The notes beneath the pieces are model-generated. The model was not told the origin of the DNA. It saw only the letters and a program-made list of their open reading frames with translations, and ran no database searches. A program made the position numbers and the translations under genes. Shown piece by piece: positions 51,038 through 59,119 of a stretch of DNA of 64,000 nucleotides (position 1 is the first letter of the stretch; every line of letters begins with the position of its first letter). This stretch comes from [Zimmermannella] bifida NBRC 103089. Lineage in GTDB: Bacteria; Actinomycetota; Actinomycetes; Actinomycetales; Microbacteriaceae. The DNA lies in assembly GCF_001570925.1 (NCBI RefSeq), contig NZ_BCSP01000002.1, forward strand, positions 62,001 through 126,000, read 5' to 3'.

Positions 51038-51705
51038 CGCCGGTTGACCCCACGCTCGATATCGAGCGGGCACAGTTGCGCGCTGCGCCAGTAGTAATTG
51101 GTATGGATGAAGTGGGCCGCGGTGCGCTCGCCGGTCCCGTCGTCGTTGGTGTTAGTGCCGTTCGCGCCGAGGAGATCGAAATCGGGTTCCCCGAAGGATT
51201 GCGCGACTCCAAACTGCTGACCGAGCGCCGTCGCGAAGCACTCGCGCCGCTTGCCGATGCCTGGGTGTGGGCGTCAGCCACGGGCTGGGCCTCGGCAGAC
51301 GAGATCGACCAGTTCGGGATTGGCCCGAGTCTTGCTGCGGCGGGCGTGCGCGCATTGGCTTCGCTGTGGGAACAGGGCGTACCGGTGGATGCGGCCACGA
51401 TCGTGCTCGACGGCACGCACGATTGGCTCACCCCGGGTTGCTCCGCGCCGCTGCATGTCGTAACGCAGCCCAAGGCCGACCGTGATTGTGCTTCGGTTGC
51501 GGCCGCGAGCGTGATTGCCAAAGTTGCGCGAGACCGGCACATGGTCGAACTGGTGGAGACGCATCCGAAATGGGCGCCCTACGGCTGGGAACGCAATAAG
51601 GGGTACGGCTCAGCACAGCACCGCGAAGCCATTGCCGAACTCGGTGCCTGCCCGGAACACCGCGCGAGCTGGCTCCACAAGATCCTGGCGGGTGCGTCAC
51701 GCTAG
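51034..51705 (+). CDS. rnhB: Ribonuclease HII
   Basis: A 223-aa RNase HII that removes ribonucleotides from DNA. The catalytic Asp-Glu-Gly block is GMDEVGRGALAGPVVVG (near residue 25), with RDSKLLTERRREALA following and the third and fourth acidic residues in LDGTHDWL and KADRDCASVAAASVIAKVARD. All are present. It overlaps the lepB stop by 4 bp (ATGA). Confidence 0.96.
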   Translation: MTPVDPTLDIERAQLRAAPVVIGMDEVGRGALAGPVVVGVSAVRAEEIEIGFPEGLRDSKLLTERRREALAPLADAWVWASATGWASADEIDQFGIGPSLAAAGVRALASLWEQGVPVDAATIVLDGTHDWLTPGCSAPLHVVTQPKADRDCASVAAASVIAKVARDRHMVELVETHPKWAPYGWERNKGYGSAQHREAIAELGACPEHRASWLHKILAGASR

Positions 51706-51799
51706 CTCACCCTCGGAACCGAGGCGCCGAACGGGATGCGCGGGCGTCGCGAAACTCGATAGTGGCTCGGTTCGCTGAGCCGGGCTAGACTGGACGGTC

Positions 51800-52123
51800 A
51801 TGAACGACGAGGCTTTCGACGAATACGAGCGTGGCGTAGAACTGGCGCTGTTCCGGGAATACCGGGACGTAGCAAAGCAGTTCAAGTACGTCGTTGAAAC
51901 CGAACGCCGGTTCTACCTGGCGAACGAAGTAACGCTTGAGCGTCGCGACGCGGCCAACGACTTCTACTTTGAACTCACCATGCGTGACGTGTGGGTGTGG
52001 GACATCTACCGTTCGGACCGCTTCGTTAAGCAGGTGCGCGTGCTCACGTTCAAGGACGTCAACGTTGAAGAACTCAACGCGCACGACTTCGAACTTCCCA
52101 AAGAACTTTCGCTCGACGACTAG
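51800..52123 (+). CDS. DUF2469 family protein
   Basis: A 107-aa protein of the actinobacterial DUF2469 family (DEAFDEYERGVELALFREY, then VVETERRFYLANEV and DVWVWDIYRSDRF). The function is unknown, but its place between rnhB and yraN is conserved. TAGACT ends 8 nt before the ATG, so the message is probably leaderless or nearly so. A strong terminator follows. Confidence 0.95.
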   Translation: MNDEAFDEYERGVELALFREYRDVAKQFKYVVETERRFYLANEVTLERRDAANDFYFELTMRDVWVWDIYRSDRFVKQVRVLTFKDVNVEELNAHDFELPKELSLDD

Positions 52124-52147
52124 GCCGTAACCGCCCAACTGTCGATT

Positions 52148-52191
52148 GGCGCCTGTGGATAGTGCAGCTATCCACAGGCGCCTTTTCGTTT
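52148..52191 (+). terminator. Rho-independent terminator after DUF2469
   Basis: GGCGCCTGTGGATAG and CTATCCACAGGCGCC form a perfect 15-bp stem with a TGCAG loop, followed by TTTTCGTTT. This is the clearest intrinsic terminator in the window. Confidence 0.92.
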
Positions 52192-52207
52192 CCCAATTCG
52201 GTCCACA

Positions 52208-52251
52208 AATTGGTCAAAGTAAGGGACCAATTGCGGGTCGTTTGATCCCGC
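52208..52251. promoter_or_regulatory. Two inverted repeats upstream of yraN-comM-dprA
   Basis: AATTGGTC-N9-GACCAATT (52208-52232) and GCGGG-N9-CCCGC (52233-52251) lie directly next to each other, 32 bp before yraN. They could be an operator for the DNA-processing genes or a leader hairpin. No known regulator motif is recognised. Confidence 0.4.
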
Positions 52252-52282
52252 ACGGTCGGGTGAAGGGAATCCGGGAGTACTA

Positions 52283-52642
52283 ATGGCGAACAACATTTCG
52301 GTCGGGCAAGCCGGCGAGGCAACTGCGTGCGAGTACCTGCGACATCGAGGATTCCGCATCCTCGATACCAATTGGCACTGTCGCTACGGCGAAGTCGATA
52401 TCGTGGCGCAACACGGTAGCGACATCGTGTTTGTCGAAGTGAAAACACGGCGCATGCTCGATACCGGTCACCCGCTCGAGGCACTCAACCCACACAAGCT
52501 GCGGCGGATGCGGCAGGTCGCGTTTGAATGGCGCCAGGCACACCCGCAAGTGGCCGGCACAACACGAATCGACGCCATCGGCATTTACGCGCCGATCGGT
52601 CGTGAGCCCCGCATCCAGCACGTCGACAACCTGCTGATCTAA
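52283..52642 (+). CDS. yraN: YraN / UPF0102 family endonuclease-fold protein
   Basis: A 119-aa protein of the UPF0102 family with a restriction-endonuclease-like fold. It starts with GQAGEATACEYLRHRGFRILDTNWHC, and the putative active-site block is GEVDIVAQHGSDIVFVEVKTRR (D, E and K). The natural role is unclear, but its place ahead of comM and dprA is conserved. GGGAG precedes the ATG. Confidence 0.94.
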   Translation: MANNISVGQAGEATACEYLRHRGFRILDTNWHCRYGEVDIVAQHGSDIVFVEVKTRRMLDTGHPLEALNPHKLRRMRQVAFEWRQAHPQVAGTTRIDAIGIYAPIGREPRIQHVDNLLI

Positions 52643-52644
52643 CC

Positions 52645-54216
52645 GTGGCCAACGCACGAAGCTGGGGGATCGCCCTCTCGGGATTGCGCGGCGATGCGGT
52701 GCAGGTCGATGTGCAGTTGGCGGCCGGGCTGCCAAAGTTGTTGATCATTGGCTTGCCAGATGCGGCACTCGGCGAATCCGAACATCGCTTGCGCGCAGCA
52801 ATGCACTCGTCTGGACATCCGTTACCGGCCAAGCGATTGACCGTGAGTCTGTCGCCGGCAGAATTGCGTAAACACGGCGCCGGGTTCGATCTGGCAATTG
52901 CGGCAGCGGTGCTCGCTGCGGCGGGCATCATCGATCCGGCAGGGCCCGCCCGAAACGCCCACCTAGGTGAGCTCGCGCTAACGGGGGCCGTGCGCAGCGT
53001 GAGCGGTGTGCTGCCGGCGGTCCACGCCGCCAAGACCCTCGGGTTCTCGCAGATTTTGGTGCCCGCTGCGGCCGAGCACGAAGCAAGCCTCGTGGACGGT
53101 ATCAACGTGGTGCCCATCGCGTCGCTTGCTGACCTGGCCGAACACTATGGCGCAGCTCCAGGCAAGCTCACGACGCCCGACGATGTTTCGACATCGTTTG
53201 TGATCGATGCGGATGCGGGTGCTCAGCCGGATGCGGTTGGTTCAGACCGCGCGCAGGACCTCGCCGATGTGGTCGGCAACGAAGCGGCCGTGCGCGCGCT
53301 CGTCGTAGCTGCCGCCGGTGGTCACCACCTCTCGATGATTGGGCCACCCGGGAGCGGGAAGACGATGCTCGCGGAACGGTTGCCGGGCATCCTGCCCGAT
53401 CTGACCGCGGACGCTGCCATCGAAGTTGCCGCGTTGCGATCGTTGAAGTCGATGTCGGTGGGCACCACATTGTCGCGGCGCCCACCATTACAGGCACCGC
53501 ACCACTCCGCGTCAGCAGTCGCTTTGATCGGCGGCGGCAGCGGGATGATTCAACCGGGTGCGCTCTCGTTGGCAGCACACGGTGTGCTTTTTCTCGATGA
53601 AGCGCCAGAGTTCTCGAGGCGAGTGCTCGACAGTCTGCGTCAGCCCCTCGAATCCGGAACCGTCACCATCCACCGCGCTCGCGGAAGCGTGACCTATCCG
53701 GCGAACGCGCAGCTTGTTATCGCCGCGAACCCCTGCCCGTGCGGTAACGCGGGCGCGGCGGGCTTGGAATGCCGGTGCACCCCGCATCAACAGCGCGGCT
53801 ATCTGAGTCGGCTCTCGGGCCCGCTCATGGACCGCATCGACCTGCAATTACGAGTCGAACGGGCCACGGTCGCGCAGGCGCGGATGGCCGCAGCCGGTGC
53901 ACGCGGTGAAACCACGACAGCGGCCGCTCGTGAGCAAGTTCAGGATGCACGTGCTCGCGCGTTGGAACGTCTGCGCAGTTTCGGGATGCACCGCAATTCG
54001 GATGTTCCGGGGCACCTCCTGCGGCGACCCGAGCTCCGGCCAGCGGCGGATGCGAGTGCGCCACTCGACGCGGCACTACAACGCGGTCAGATTTCCATGC
54101 GCGGATACGTGCGCGCCGCCCGCGTGGCGTGGACGCTTGCCGACCTTGATGCAGCGGATCGTCCCGAACGGAACCACATCACCGAAGCCCTGTTCTACCG
54201 CGCTCGCGAGTGCTGA
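52645..54216 (+). CDS. comM: Mg chelatase-like AAA+ helicase (YifB/ComM)
   Basis: A 523-aa protein. A lon-protease-like N-terminal domain (ALSGLRGDAVQVDVQLAAGLPK) is followed by a Mg-chelatase AAA+ domain with Walker A GPPGSGKTMLAERLPGI (about 235), Walker B GVLFLDEAPEFSRRVLD and an arginine-rich region. The C-terminal part has GYVRAARVAWTLADLD. ComM extends branch migration of incoming DNA in transformation. It starts at GTG 2 bp after yraN and leads to dprA 113 bp on. Confidence 0.94.
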   Translation: MANARSWGIALSGLRGDAVQVDVQLAAGLPKLLIIGLPDAALGESEHRLRAAMHSSGHPLPAKRLTVSLSPAELRKHGAGFDLAIAAAVLAAAGIIDPAGPARNAHLGELALTGAVRSVSGVLPAVHAAKTLGFSQILVPAAAEHEASLVDGINVVPIASLADLAEHYGAAPGKLTTPDDVSTSFVIDADAGAQPDAVGSDRAQDLADVVGNEAAVRALVVAAAGGHHLSMIGPPGSGKTMLAERLPGILPDLTADAAIEVAALRSLKSMSVGTTLSRRPPLQAPHHSASAVALIGGGSGMIQPGALSLAAHGVLFLDEAPEFSRRVLDSLRQPLESGTVTIHRARGSVTYPANAQLVIAANPCPCGNAGAAGLECRCTPHQQRGYLSRLSGPLMDRIDLQLRVERATVAQARMAAAGARGETTTAAAREQVQDARARALERLRSFGMHRNSDVPGHLLRRPELRPAADASAPLDAALQRGQISMRGYVRAARVAWTLADLDAADRPERNHITEALFYRAREC

Positions 54217-54329
54217 TCCGGCCAGCGATTGTCGGCGTTTGCTCACCACACGCGTTCGCCGCGCAATCCACCAATTTGCACTTGCCCCACATCATCCGCA
54301 CCGACCATCACACCTGAAGCGAGGAATCC

Positions 54330-55703
54330 ATGTCGGCAATCACCCAATTCCTTGACGCGCCAGAGTCTCACCGCATGATGCAGCGGTTGCGTCCCGCGAG
54401 CACACCCGAACAACTTCGGCAGGCACTGATCTGGGCCTGCTGGACGACACTGGTCGAACCTGGCGACGGTGACGCCGGTGCGCTGATTGCTGCGCTCGGC
54501 GCCGAAGCCGCGTTGCAGTTTGCCGAGTCGGCCAACCCGCAGACTGCCCACGAAGAACTCACTGAACGCGCCGCATCCGCGAGCAAACAATCTTCGCTCC
54601 CACACGAGCCACGAGACTGGCAGGCTGCGCTGTCGCGGTGGCGACCACGGCTGGACGCAGTGCGTATTCGGGCGTTGTTGCACGGAGCGTATTCGGTCGG
54701 TGCGCGGTTCACCTTTCGCGACGACCTCGGGTGGCCCGCAGCCATTGATGACCTCGGCATTCATGCGCCGCTGGGGCTGTGGGTGCGCGGCGACCTTGGG
54801 GTAGTGGGAACAGCTCCGATCAACGTCGCGCTCGTGGGTTCACGCGCGAGTTCGGCCTATGGCGACAGCGTGGCCGGCGAGCTCGCCGCGGCGGCAAGCG
54901 ACGCCGGCATTGCCGTGGTTTCGGGTGGTGCTTATGGCATTGACGCGCAGGCCCACCGAGTTACGTTAGCGAGCAACGGCGTCACGATTGCGGTACTCGC
55001 CGGCGGTGTCGATCGGCTGTATCCGGCGGGTAATCGTGACCTGCTCGAGCGGATCATCGCCTCGGGCGCCGTCATTAGCGAACTGCCCTGTGGCACTGCG
55101 CCGACCCGGTGGCGATTCTTGCAGCGCAATCGGCTCATTGCCGCGCTCACGCAGGCGACCGTGCTTGTCGAAGCGGGTGCGCGCTCGGGCGCCATGAACA
55201 CCGCGAATCATGCGTTGACGCTGGGACGAGCCGTTGGCGCAGTGCCCGGACCAATCACCAGCAGCACCTCGGTGGGCTGCCACCGGCTGCTGCGCGAACA
55301 CCAGGCCGAGCTCATCAGCGGACCCAGCGACTTGCTTGCACTTTGCGCCGATGCGGCCGCTCCGACGCTGTTCGGCACCAACCCACTCGCCGATGTGGTT
55401 GCGGCAGCGTCGACGCAACCGGCTGCGGTAACGAATGAGCGGGGTTCCGTATCCGGTCGGCATTCGGCTGGCGCGACTGGCCGCGGTGCACGGAACGGCA
55501 CTGGCGCACTGATTGACTCCGGCGCACTGGATACGCGCCTTGTGCGCACACTGGATGCGTTGACGTTGCGTAGTGGGCGCACGTTGAACGACCTCGTTAC
55601 CCGCAGTGGGCTTTCTGCCGCGGATCTTCGCGCCGGATTGGCCGAACTTGAGTTGCTCGGGCACGCTACACAGCAGGCGGGGAAGTGGCGGCGCTGCGCC
55701 TAA
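54330..55703 (+). CDS. dprA: DNA-processing protein DprA
   Basis: A 457-aa protein that loads RecA on incoming single-stranded DNA. An N-terminal helical part (1 to about 150) precedes the Rossmann-like core: INVALVGSRASSAYGDSVAGEL, then VVSGGAYGIDAQAHR, VLAGGVDRLYPAGN, and LQRNRLIAALTQATVLVEAG. A winged-helix C-terminus follows (LNDLVTRSGLSAADLRAGLAELELLG). GAGGA precedes the ATG. It is in the usual place before xerC. Confidence 0.95.
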   Translation: MSAITQFLDAPESHRMMQRLRPASTPEQLRQALIWACWTTLVEPGDGDAGALIAALGAEAALQFAESANPQTAHEELTERAASASKQSSLPHEPRDWQAALSRWRPRLDAVRIRALLHGAYSVGARFTFRDDLGWPAAIDDLGIHAPLGLWVRGDLGVVGTAPINVALVGSRASSAYGDSVAGELAAAASDAGIAVVSGGAYGIDAQAHRVTLASNGVTIAVLAGGVDRLYPAGNRDLLERIIASGAVISELPCGTAPTRWRFLQRNRLIAALTQATVLVEAGARSGAMNTANHALTLGRAVGAVPGPITSSTSVGCHRLLREHQAELISGPSDLLALCADAAAPTLFGTNPLADVVAAASTQPAAVTNERGSVSGRHSAGATGRGARNGTGALIDSGALDTRLVRTLDALTLRSGRTLNDLVTRSGLSAADLRAGLAELELLGHATQQAGKWRRCA

Positions 55704-55712
55704 CATGAGCGT

Positions 55713-56630
55713 ATGTCCCCACTTCGCCGTGCCATCGCTGACTATGTGCGCGCGCTGGATTTGGAGCGCGGCCGTTCGGCTCACACCTGCAAAGCCGCGG
55801 CGAGCGATTTGACTCGGTTCGCGGACTTTGTGGAACGCGGCGGCGAAGTCCGCCCAGATGAACTCACGCTTGAAGACTTCCGCGAATGGCTCTGGCAAGA
55901 ATCAGAGCAGGGTCACGCGGCCGCGACGCTTGCACGGCGGGCATCAACGGCACGTGGCTTTACTGCGTGGTGCAAGGCTGCTGAGCGCGGCGAGGATGTT
56001 GCGCGGCGGTTGAAGTCTCCAAAGACGGGGCGCACGCTGCCGCGCATGGTGTCGCAGGACGCGATGCAAACCATCCTGAAACACCTGCAGGAGCGCGCCG
56101 AAACCGGCGACGCGATGGCGTTGCGCGATCATGCCATCATCGAGCTGCTGTATGCCACAGGCATGCGCGTCTCGGAACTGTGCACGCTCACCACCGAGTC
56201 GATCGACATGGATGCGCGTACCGTGCGTGTCATCGGCAAGGGCAACGCAGAGCGGGTCATTCCGTTTGGGGCGTCCGCCGCGAATGCGATCCAACGATGG
56301 CTCCAGAATGGACGCCCCGCAGTTGCCACGGCGAAACCGAGTCCTGCTGCGGCATCCGCATTATTCTTAGGGGCCCGAGGCGGGGCCTTGAACCAGCGTG
56401 CGGTGTATGAACTCTCACGTTCGCTCCTCACGTATGCGCCCGGTGCTGGACCAGCCGGGCCACACACCTTCCGTCACACCGCGGCAACGCATCTGCTTGA
56501 CGGCGGCGCCGATCTCCGCGGCGTGCAAGAGTTCCTCGGGCACGCCGACCTCGGCACCACGCAGATCTACACGCACGTCTCGGCCGAGCGCCTGCGCGAA
56601 ACCTACCGGCAGGCGCATCCACGGGCCTAA
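55713..56630 (+). CDS. xerC: Tyrosine recombinase XerC
   Basis: A 305-aa site-specific recombinase that resolves chromosome dimers at dif. The N-terminal SAM-like domain (1-95) contains RGRSAHTCKAA-like sequence. The catalytic domain has Arg in LYATGMRVSELCTL, Lys in IGKGNAERVIPF, the HxxR box in GPHTFRHTAATHLL, and His plus Tyr in LGHADLGTTQIYTHVS. All five catalytic residues are present. It starts 9 bp after dprA. Confidence 0.95.
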   Translation: MSPLRRAIADYVRALDLERGRSAHTCKAAASDLTRFADFVERGGEVRPDELTLEDFREWLWQESEQGHAAATLARRASTARGFTAWCKAAERGEDVARRLKSPKTGRTLPRMVSQDAMQTILKHLQERAETGDAMALRDHAIIELLYATGMRVSELCTLTTESIDMDARTVRVIGKGNAERVIPFGASAANAIQRWLQNGRPAVATAKPSPAAASALFLGARGGALNQRAVYELSRSLLTYAPGAGPAGPHTFRHTAATHLLDGGADLRGVQEFLGHADLGTTQIYTHVSAERLRETYRQAHPRA

Positions 56631-56744
56631 CCATGTCGAAACGGGCCTAGCCCAGCCGGTGCACGCCGAAACCGGCCGAGCCACACCACCTGATAAGGCG
56701 TGACTCGACCGGATGCGTTCAGCGTGACGGCGAAGTGTGAACCG

Positions 56745-58139
56745 CTACCAACCGTTGTCGGCACCGCGAATGTCCGAACAGGTACCCGAAATTGGCCGGT
56801 GGCGTTGGCGAGAAATCAGCCAGCCGCCAGCGCCAAGCAACGTCATGGCGCTGCCGCCAATCAGCATCATCGGACCCACCTGCAACCCCGTCTCAGCGAG
56901 ATCGGTTGATGCTTCAGGAGCCTTGCTCTCGGACGGAAGATGCCCAACAGGGTGAGTAGCCGTCGTCGTGGACTTCGGGGCTTCGGGCTCATCCGACGCA
57001 AATGAGTATGTTGCGGTTGGCGCTGGCGCTGGAGTTGGCGTTGCGGCCGGGGTAGCGGATGGTTCTGGTTCCGGCGCAGGTTCCGGTTCTGGCTCCGGCT
57101 CAGGTTCTGGCTCCGGCTCTGGTTCTGGCTCGGGCTCTGGTTCCGGTTCTGGCTCGGGGGACGGGCTTGGTGTCGGAGCCGGTACTGGAGTCGATGGGGG
57201 AGTCATCGAAGGCATCGGCGTGACCGTACCTGGCGTGTGACGGATGCCGTAGTTAAGTTTGACCTCGGCACCTGCAGTCGGCCAGGCTTCGTTCGAAGGC
57301 TGCAGGAGCAATTGGTGTCCCTCAGTAATGAGGTATTGCGGTGTCGCGGTGGCAAAGCCTGGTGCCGGTCGCATTTGCGCGGTGATGGCGACCCGACCGA
57401 CGTTCGGCGTCGCATGCACGCGCATCGTCGTCGCTGATGTTGCTGGCACCGTGATTTCCTTCTTGCCATCGATTTCGCCACCGGTCACCTGCAATACGAC
57501 TTCGGTGCCGCCTGGAATATCTGTTAGTTCAACCGTGATTGCGCCTGGCTCGGTGCGCATTGTCAGACCAAACGACTTTGGCGCAGCGACCACGCGAACA
57601 TCGTTGGCCTGCTGCCGAAGTGTTTCGACATGACCAGCAACCGTCGAGCGGCGGTCTGCCGGCAGCAGCGACAGGTAGTGCGGGTCGCCGCGGTAGTGCT
57701 CGGCGTCGGCAACCGACCAGACGTACATCGCCACCGCAGCGGTCGCATCCGGGTTCGTTGATGCGCCGAGATTGGCAATCGCCCAGTGCAGCTTCGCGCG
57801 CGTTTCGGCCGGTAGCTGCGCGATATCGGCAGGGATGTGGTCTTGCGCGCCGGCAACGCGGGTTTGGTGACCGATCGGCGATGGCTGGTCGAGTTCCAAG
57901 CAGTACACATTCATGCCGTTGAACCGCATCGCCCCAACAAACATTGCGGCCGAGCCGTCTTGCGAGTAACCGGGACCAACATCGGCCGCCGTCGCGTCTT
58001 GTGGTTTCCAGGGCGAGATCAAGAGCAAGATCGCAATCACGCCGGCGAGCAGCGCGAGCTTTCGGAGGCGTAGCGCGGCGATGTGATTTGTGAATGAACG
58101 ATCGAGTGCACTGTCGGTAAGTCGGGGTGGCCGGAGCAT
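56745..58139 (-). CDS. Surface protein with thioester-type N-terminal domain, Pro-Glu stalk and LAXTG sorting signal
   Basis: A 464-aa surface protein. A membrane helix/signal (LALLAGVIAILLLI) is followed by a domain like the Cys-Gln thioester domains of Gram-positive adhesins, with GMNVYCLELDQPSP and AAVAMYVWSVADAEHY; the expected Gln before the W appears as Met. Beta-rich repeats follow (GEIDGKKEITVPA). A Pro-Glu repeat stalk (about 323-356), a PTPAPAP region, and then LAETG (about 415) with a membrane helix and basic tail RQRHR complete the protein. LAXTG is a sortase E-type signal. No sortase gene is in the window. I chose the ATG with AAAGGA. Confidence 0.85.
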   Translation of the reverse strand: MLRPPRLTDSALDRSFTNHIAALRLRKLALLAGVIAILLLISPWKPQDATAADVGPGYSQDGSAAMFVGAMRFNGMNVYCLELDQPSPIGHQTRVAGAQDHIPADIAQLPAETRAKLHWAIANLGASTNPDATAAVAMYVWSVADAEHYRGDPHYLSLLPADRRSTVAGHVETLRQQANDVRVVAAPKSFGLTMRTEPGAITVELTDIPGGTEVVLQVTGGEIDGKKEITVPATSATTMRVHATPNVGRVAITAQMRPAPGFATATPQYLITEGHQLLLQPSNEAWPTAGAEVKLNYGIRHTPGTVTPMPSMTPPSTPVPAPTPSPSPEPEPEPEPEPEPEPEPEPEPEPEPEPAPEPEPSATPAATPTPAPAPTATYSFASDEPEAPKSTTTATHPVGHLPSESKAPEASTDLAETGLQVGPMMLIGGSAMTLLGAGGWLISRQRHRPISGTCSDIRGADNGW

Positions 58140-58229
58140 TGGGGGTCCTTTCAATGACGCAGCAATTGACGTTGCATGGAGGTAGCGAACAAGTGGGACA
58201 CAGAAAACGTGGGGAGAGACCGCGGTGCA

Positions 58230-58814
58230 TCACGAACTGAGCGGCAGCAGAATCGCCGGCGGCATACGCTGCAATAGCAGTAGCGGGTCGCAGTAGTCGT
58301 CCCCGATTCGGGCGCCAAGATGCAGCCCGCCGTTCGGGACATGGATGGTGTCGGTTGCGAGGGTGCCGATCACGGTGCCAGCGGTCACGGCGTCGCCGAC
58401 CGAGACCACCGCATCCACCGGCTCAAATGTGGACCGGATGCCGTTGGCGTGCTGAATCGAGACGACATTGCGGTCAACGACGCGGCCAACGAAATACACG
58501 GTGCCATCGGCCGGGGCACGGATTTGCGTGCCTGGAGCAACTGCCAGATCAATGCCGCGGTGACCGCGGGCGTATCGGTGCGCCAGGTCAAAGGCGCGGG
58601 TGACGACGGGCGGTGGATGCACCGGCCACTGCCAAAGCGCCCGCCCAGTTTGGTTTGCCGCGGCTTCCGTCGCAGACACAACGAACGGTGCATCCGAGCC
58701 CAGCGGTGGCATTGCGGCCGAGGCCGCCACCGCTGGCGTGGTCGCCAACGCAACGGAAAGCACCACTGCTGCAACGGCGCGCAGCCGACCAAATGACAGA
58801 TTCAGCGTGTTCAT
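58230..58814 (-). CDS. M23-family peptidase-like protein
   Basis: A 194-aa exported protein. The signal peptide (1-32) ends near VAASAAM. The M23 domain has FDLAHRYARGHRGIDLAVAPGT with the metal-binding H and D (H85, D89), RAPADGTVYFVGRVVD, and a C-terminal GLHLGARIGDDYCDPLLLL. The second metal motif, normally HxH, is reduced to one His here, so catalysis is uncertain. Such proteins adjacent to rpsB are common in actinobacteria. The open frame extends upstream, but the start with the signal peptide is this ATG. Confidence 0.88.
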   Translation of the reverse strand: MNTLNLSFGRLRAVAAVVLSVALATTPAVAASAAMPPLGSDAPFVVSATEAAANQTGRALWQWPVHPPPVVTRAFDLAHRYARGHRGIDLAVAPGTQIRAPADGTVYFVGRVVDRNVVSIQHANGIRSTFEPVDAVVSVGDAVTAGTVIGTLATDTIHVPNGGLHLGARIGDDYCDPLLLLQRMPPAILLPLSS

Positions 58815-58914
58815 GCCGCCAAGTGTGCAAAGGAATCTAGCGGCGTGGGGAACGAGCCAGGATGCCTGTGGATGGATGCACTTTCCACAGGCGGGAATCA
58901 ACAGCGGGAACTTG

Positions 58915-58944
58915 TTGTGGTCGTACGCCGCGAACGCGTATAGA
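58915..58944 (+). promoter_or_regulatory. rpsB: rpsB promoter
   Basis: TTGTGG (58915-58920) and TATAGA (58939-58944) are separated by 18 nt, and TATAGAAT is close to the consensus -10. It would give a long leader of about 170 nt before rpsB, which contains two strong hairpins. A further hairpin (GCCTGTGGA with TCCACAGGC at 58863) lies upstream. Confidence 0.7.
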
Positions 58945-58988
58945 ATGCTTTGCGCAGCCCCTGTGGCTGACTTCGCGTGTCCGGAACG

Positions 58989-59098
58989 TGCGAATGATCT
59001 CCGGTCTTGTGCGTAACCACGCACGAGCGATCATTCCGCAGGGCACCAGGCCACCGCATCCGCGGTACAAATAACCGAAACGCACACCGCCGGTGTGC
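58989..59098 (+). ncRNA. rpsB: Candidate structured leader of rpsB
   Basis: A long stem, TGCGAATGATC (58989-58999) with GATCATTCCGCA (59029-59040), encloses an inner hairpin GTGCGT-AACC-ACGCAC (59009-59024). A second strong hairpin, GCACACC-GCC-GGTGTGC (59082-59098), ends 7 nt before the AAGGAG of rpsB. This fits a leader in which S2 or another ribosomal protein controls translation. It is inferred from the pairings. Confidence 0.5.
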
Positions 59099-59119
59099 CC
59101 AAAACAAGGAGATTCGACC

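Noticed and set aside
52160-52178. DnaA-box-like CTATCCACA
   Set aside because: It is part of a perfect terminator stem and stands alone, so it is not evidence of an origin.
56968-57240. Plus-strand Gly-Ser repeat frame
   Set aside because: It is the complement of the Pro-Glu stalk of the surface protein and not a gene of its own.
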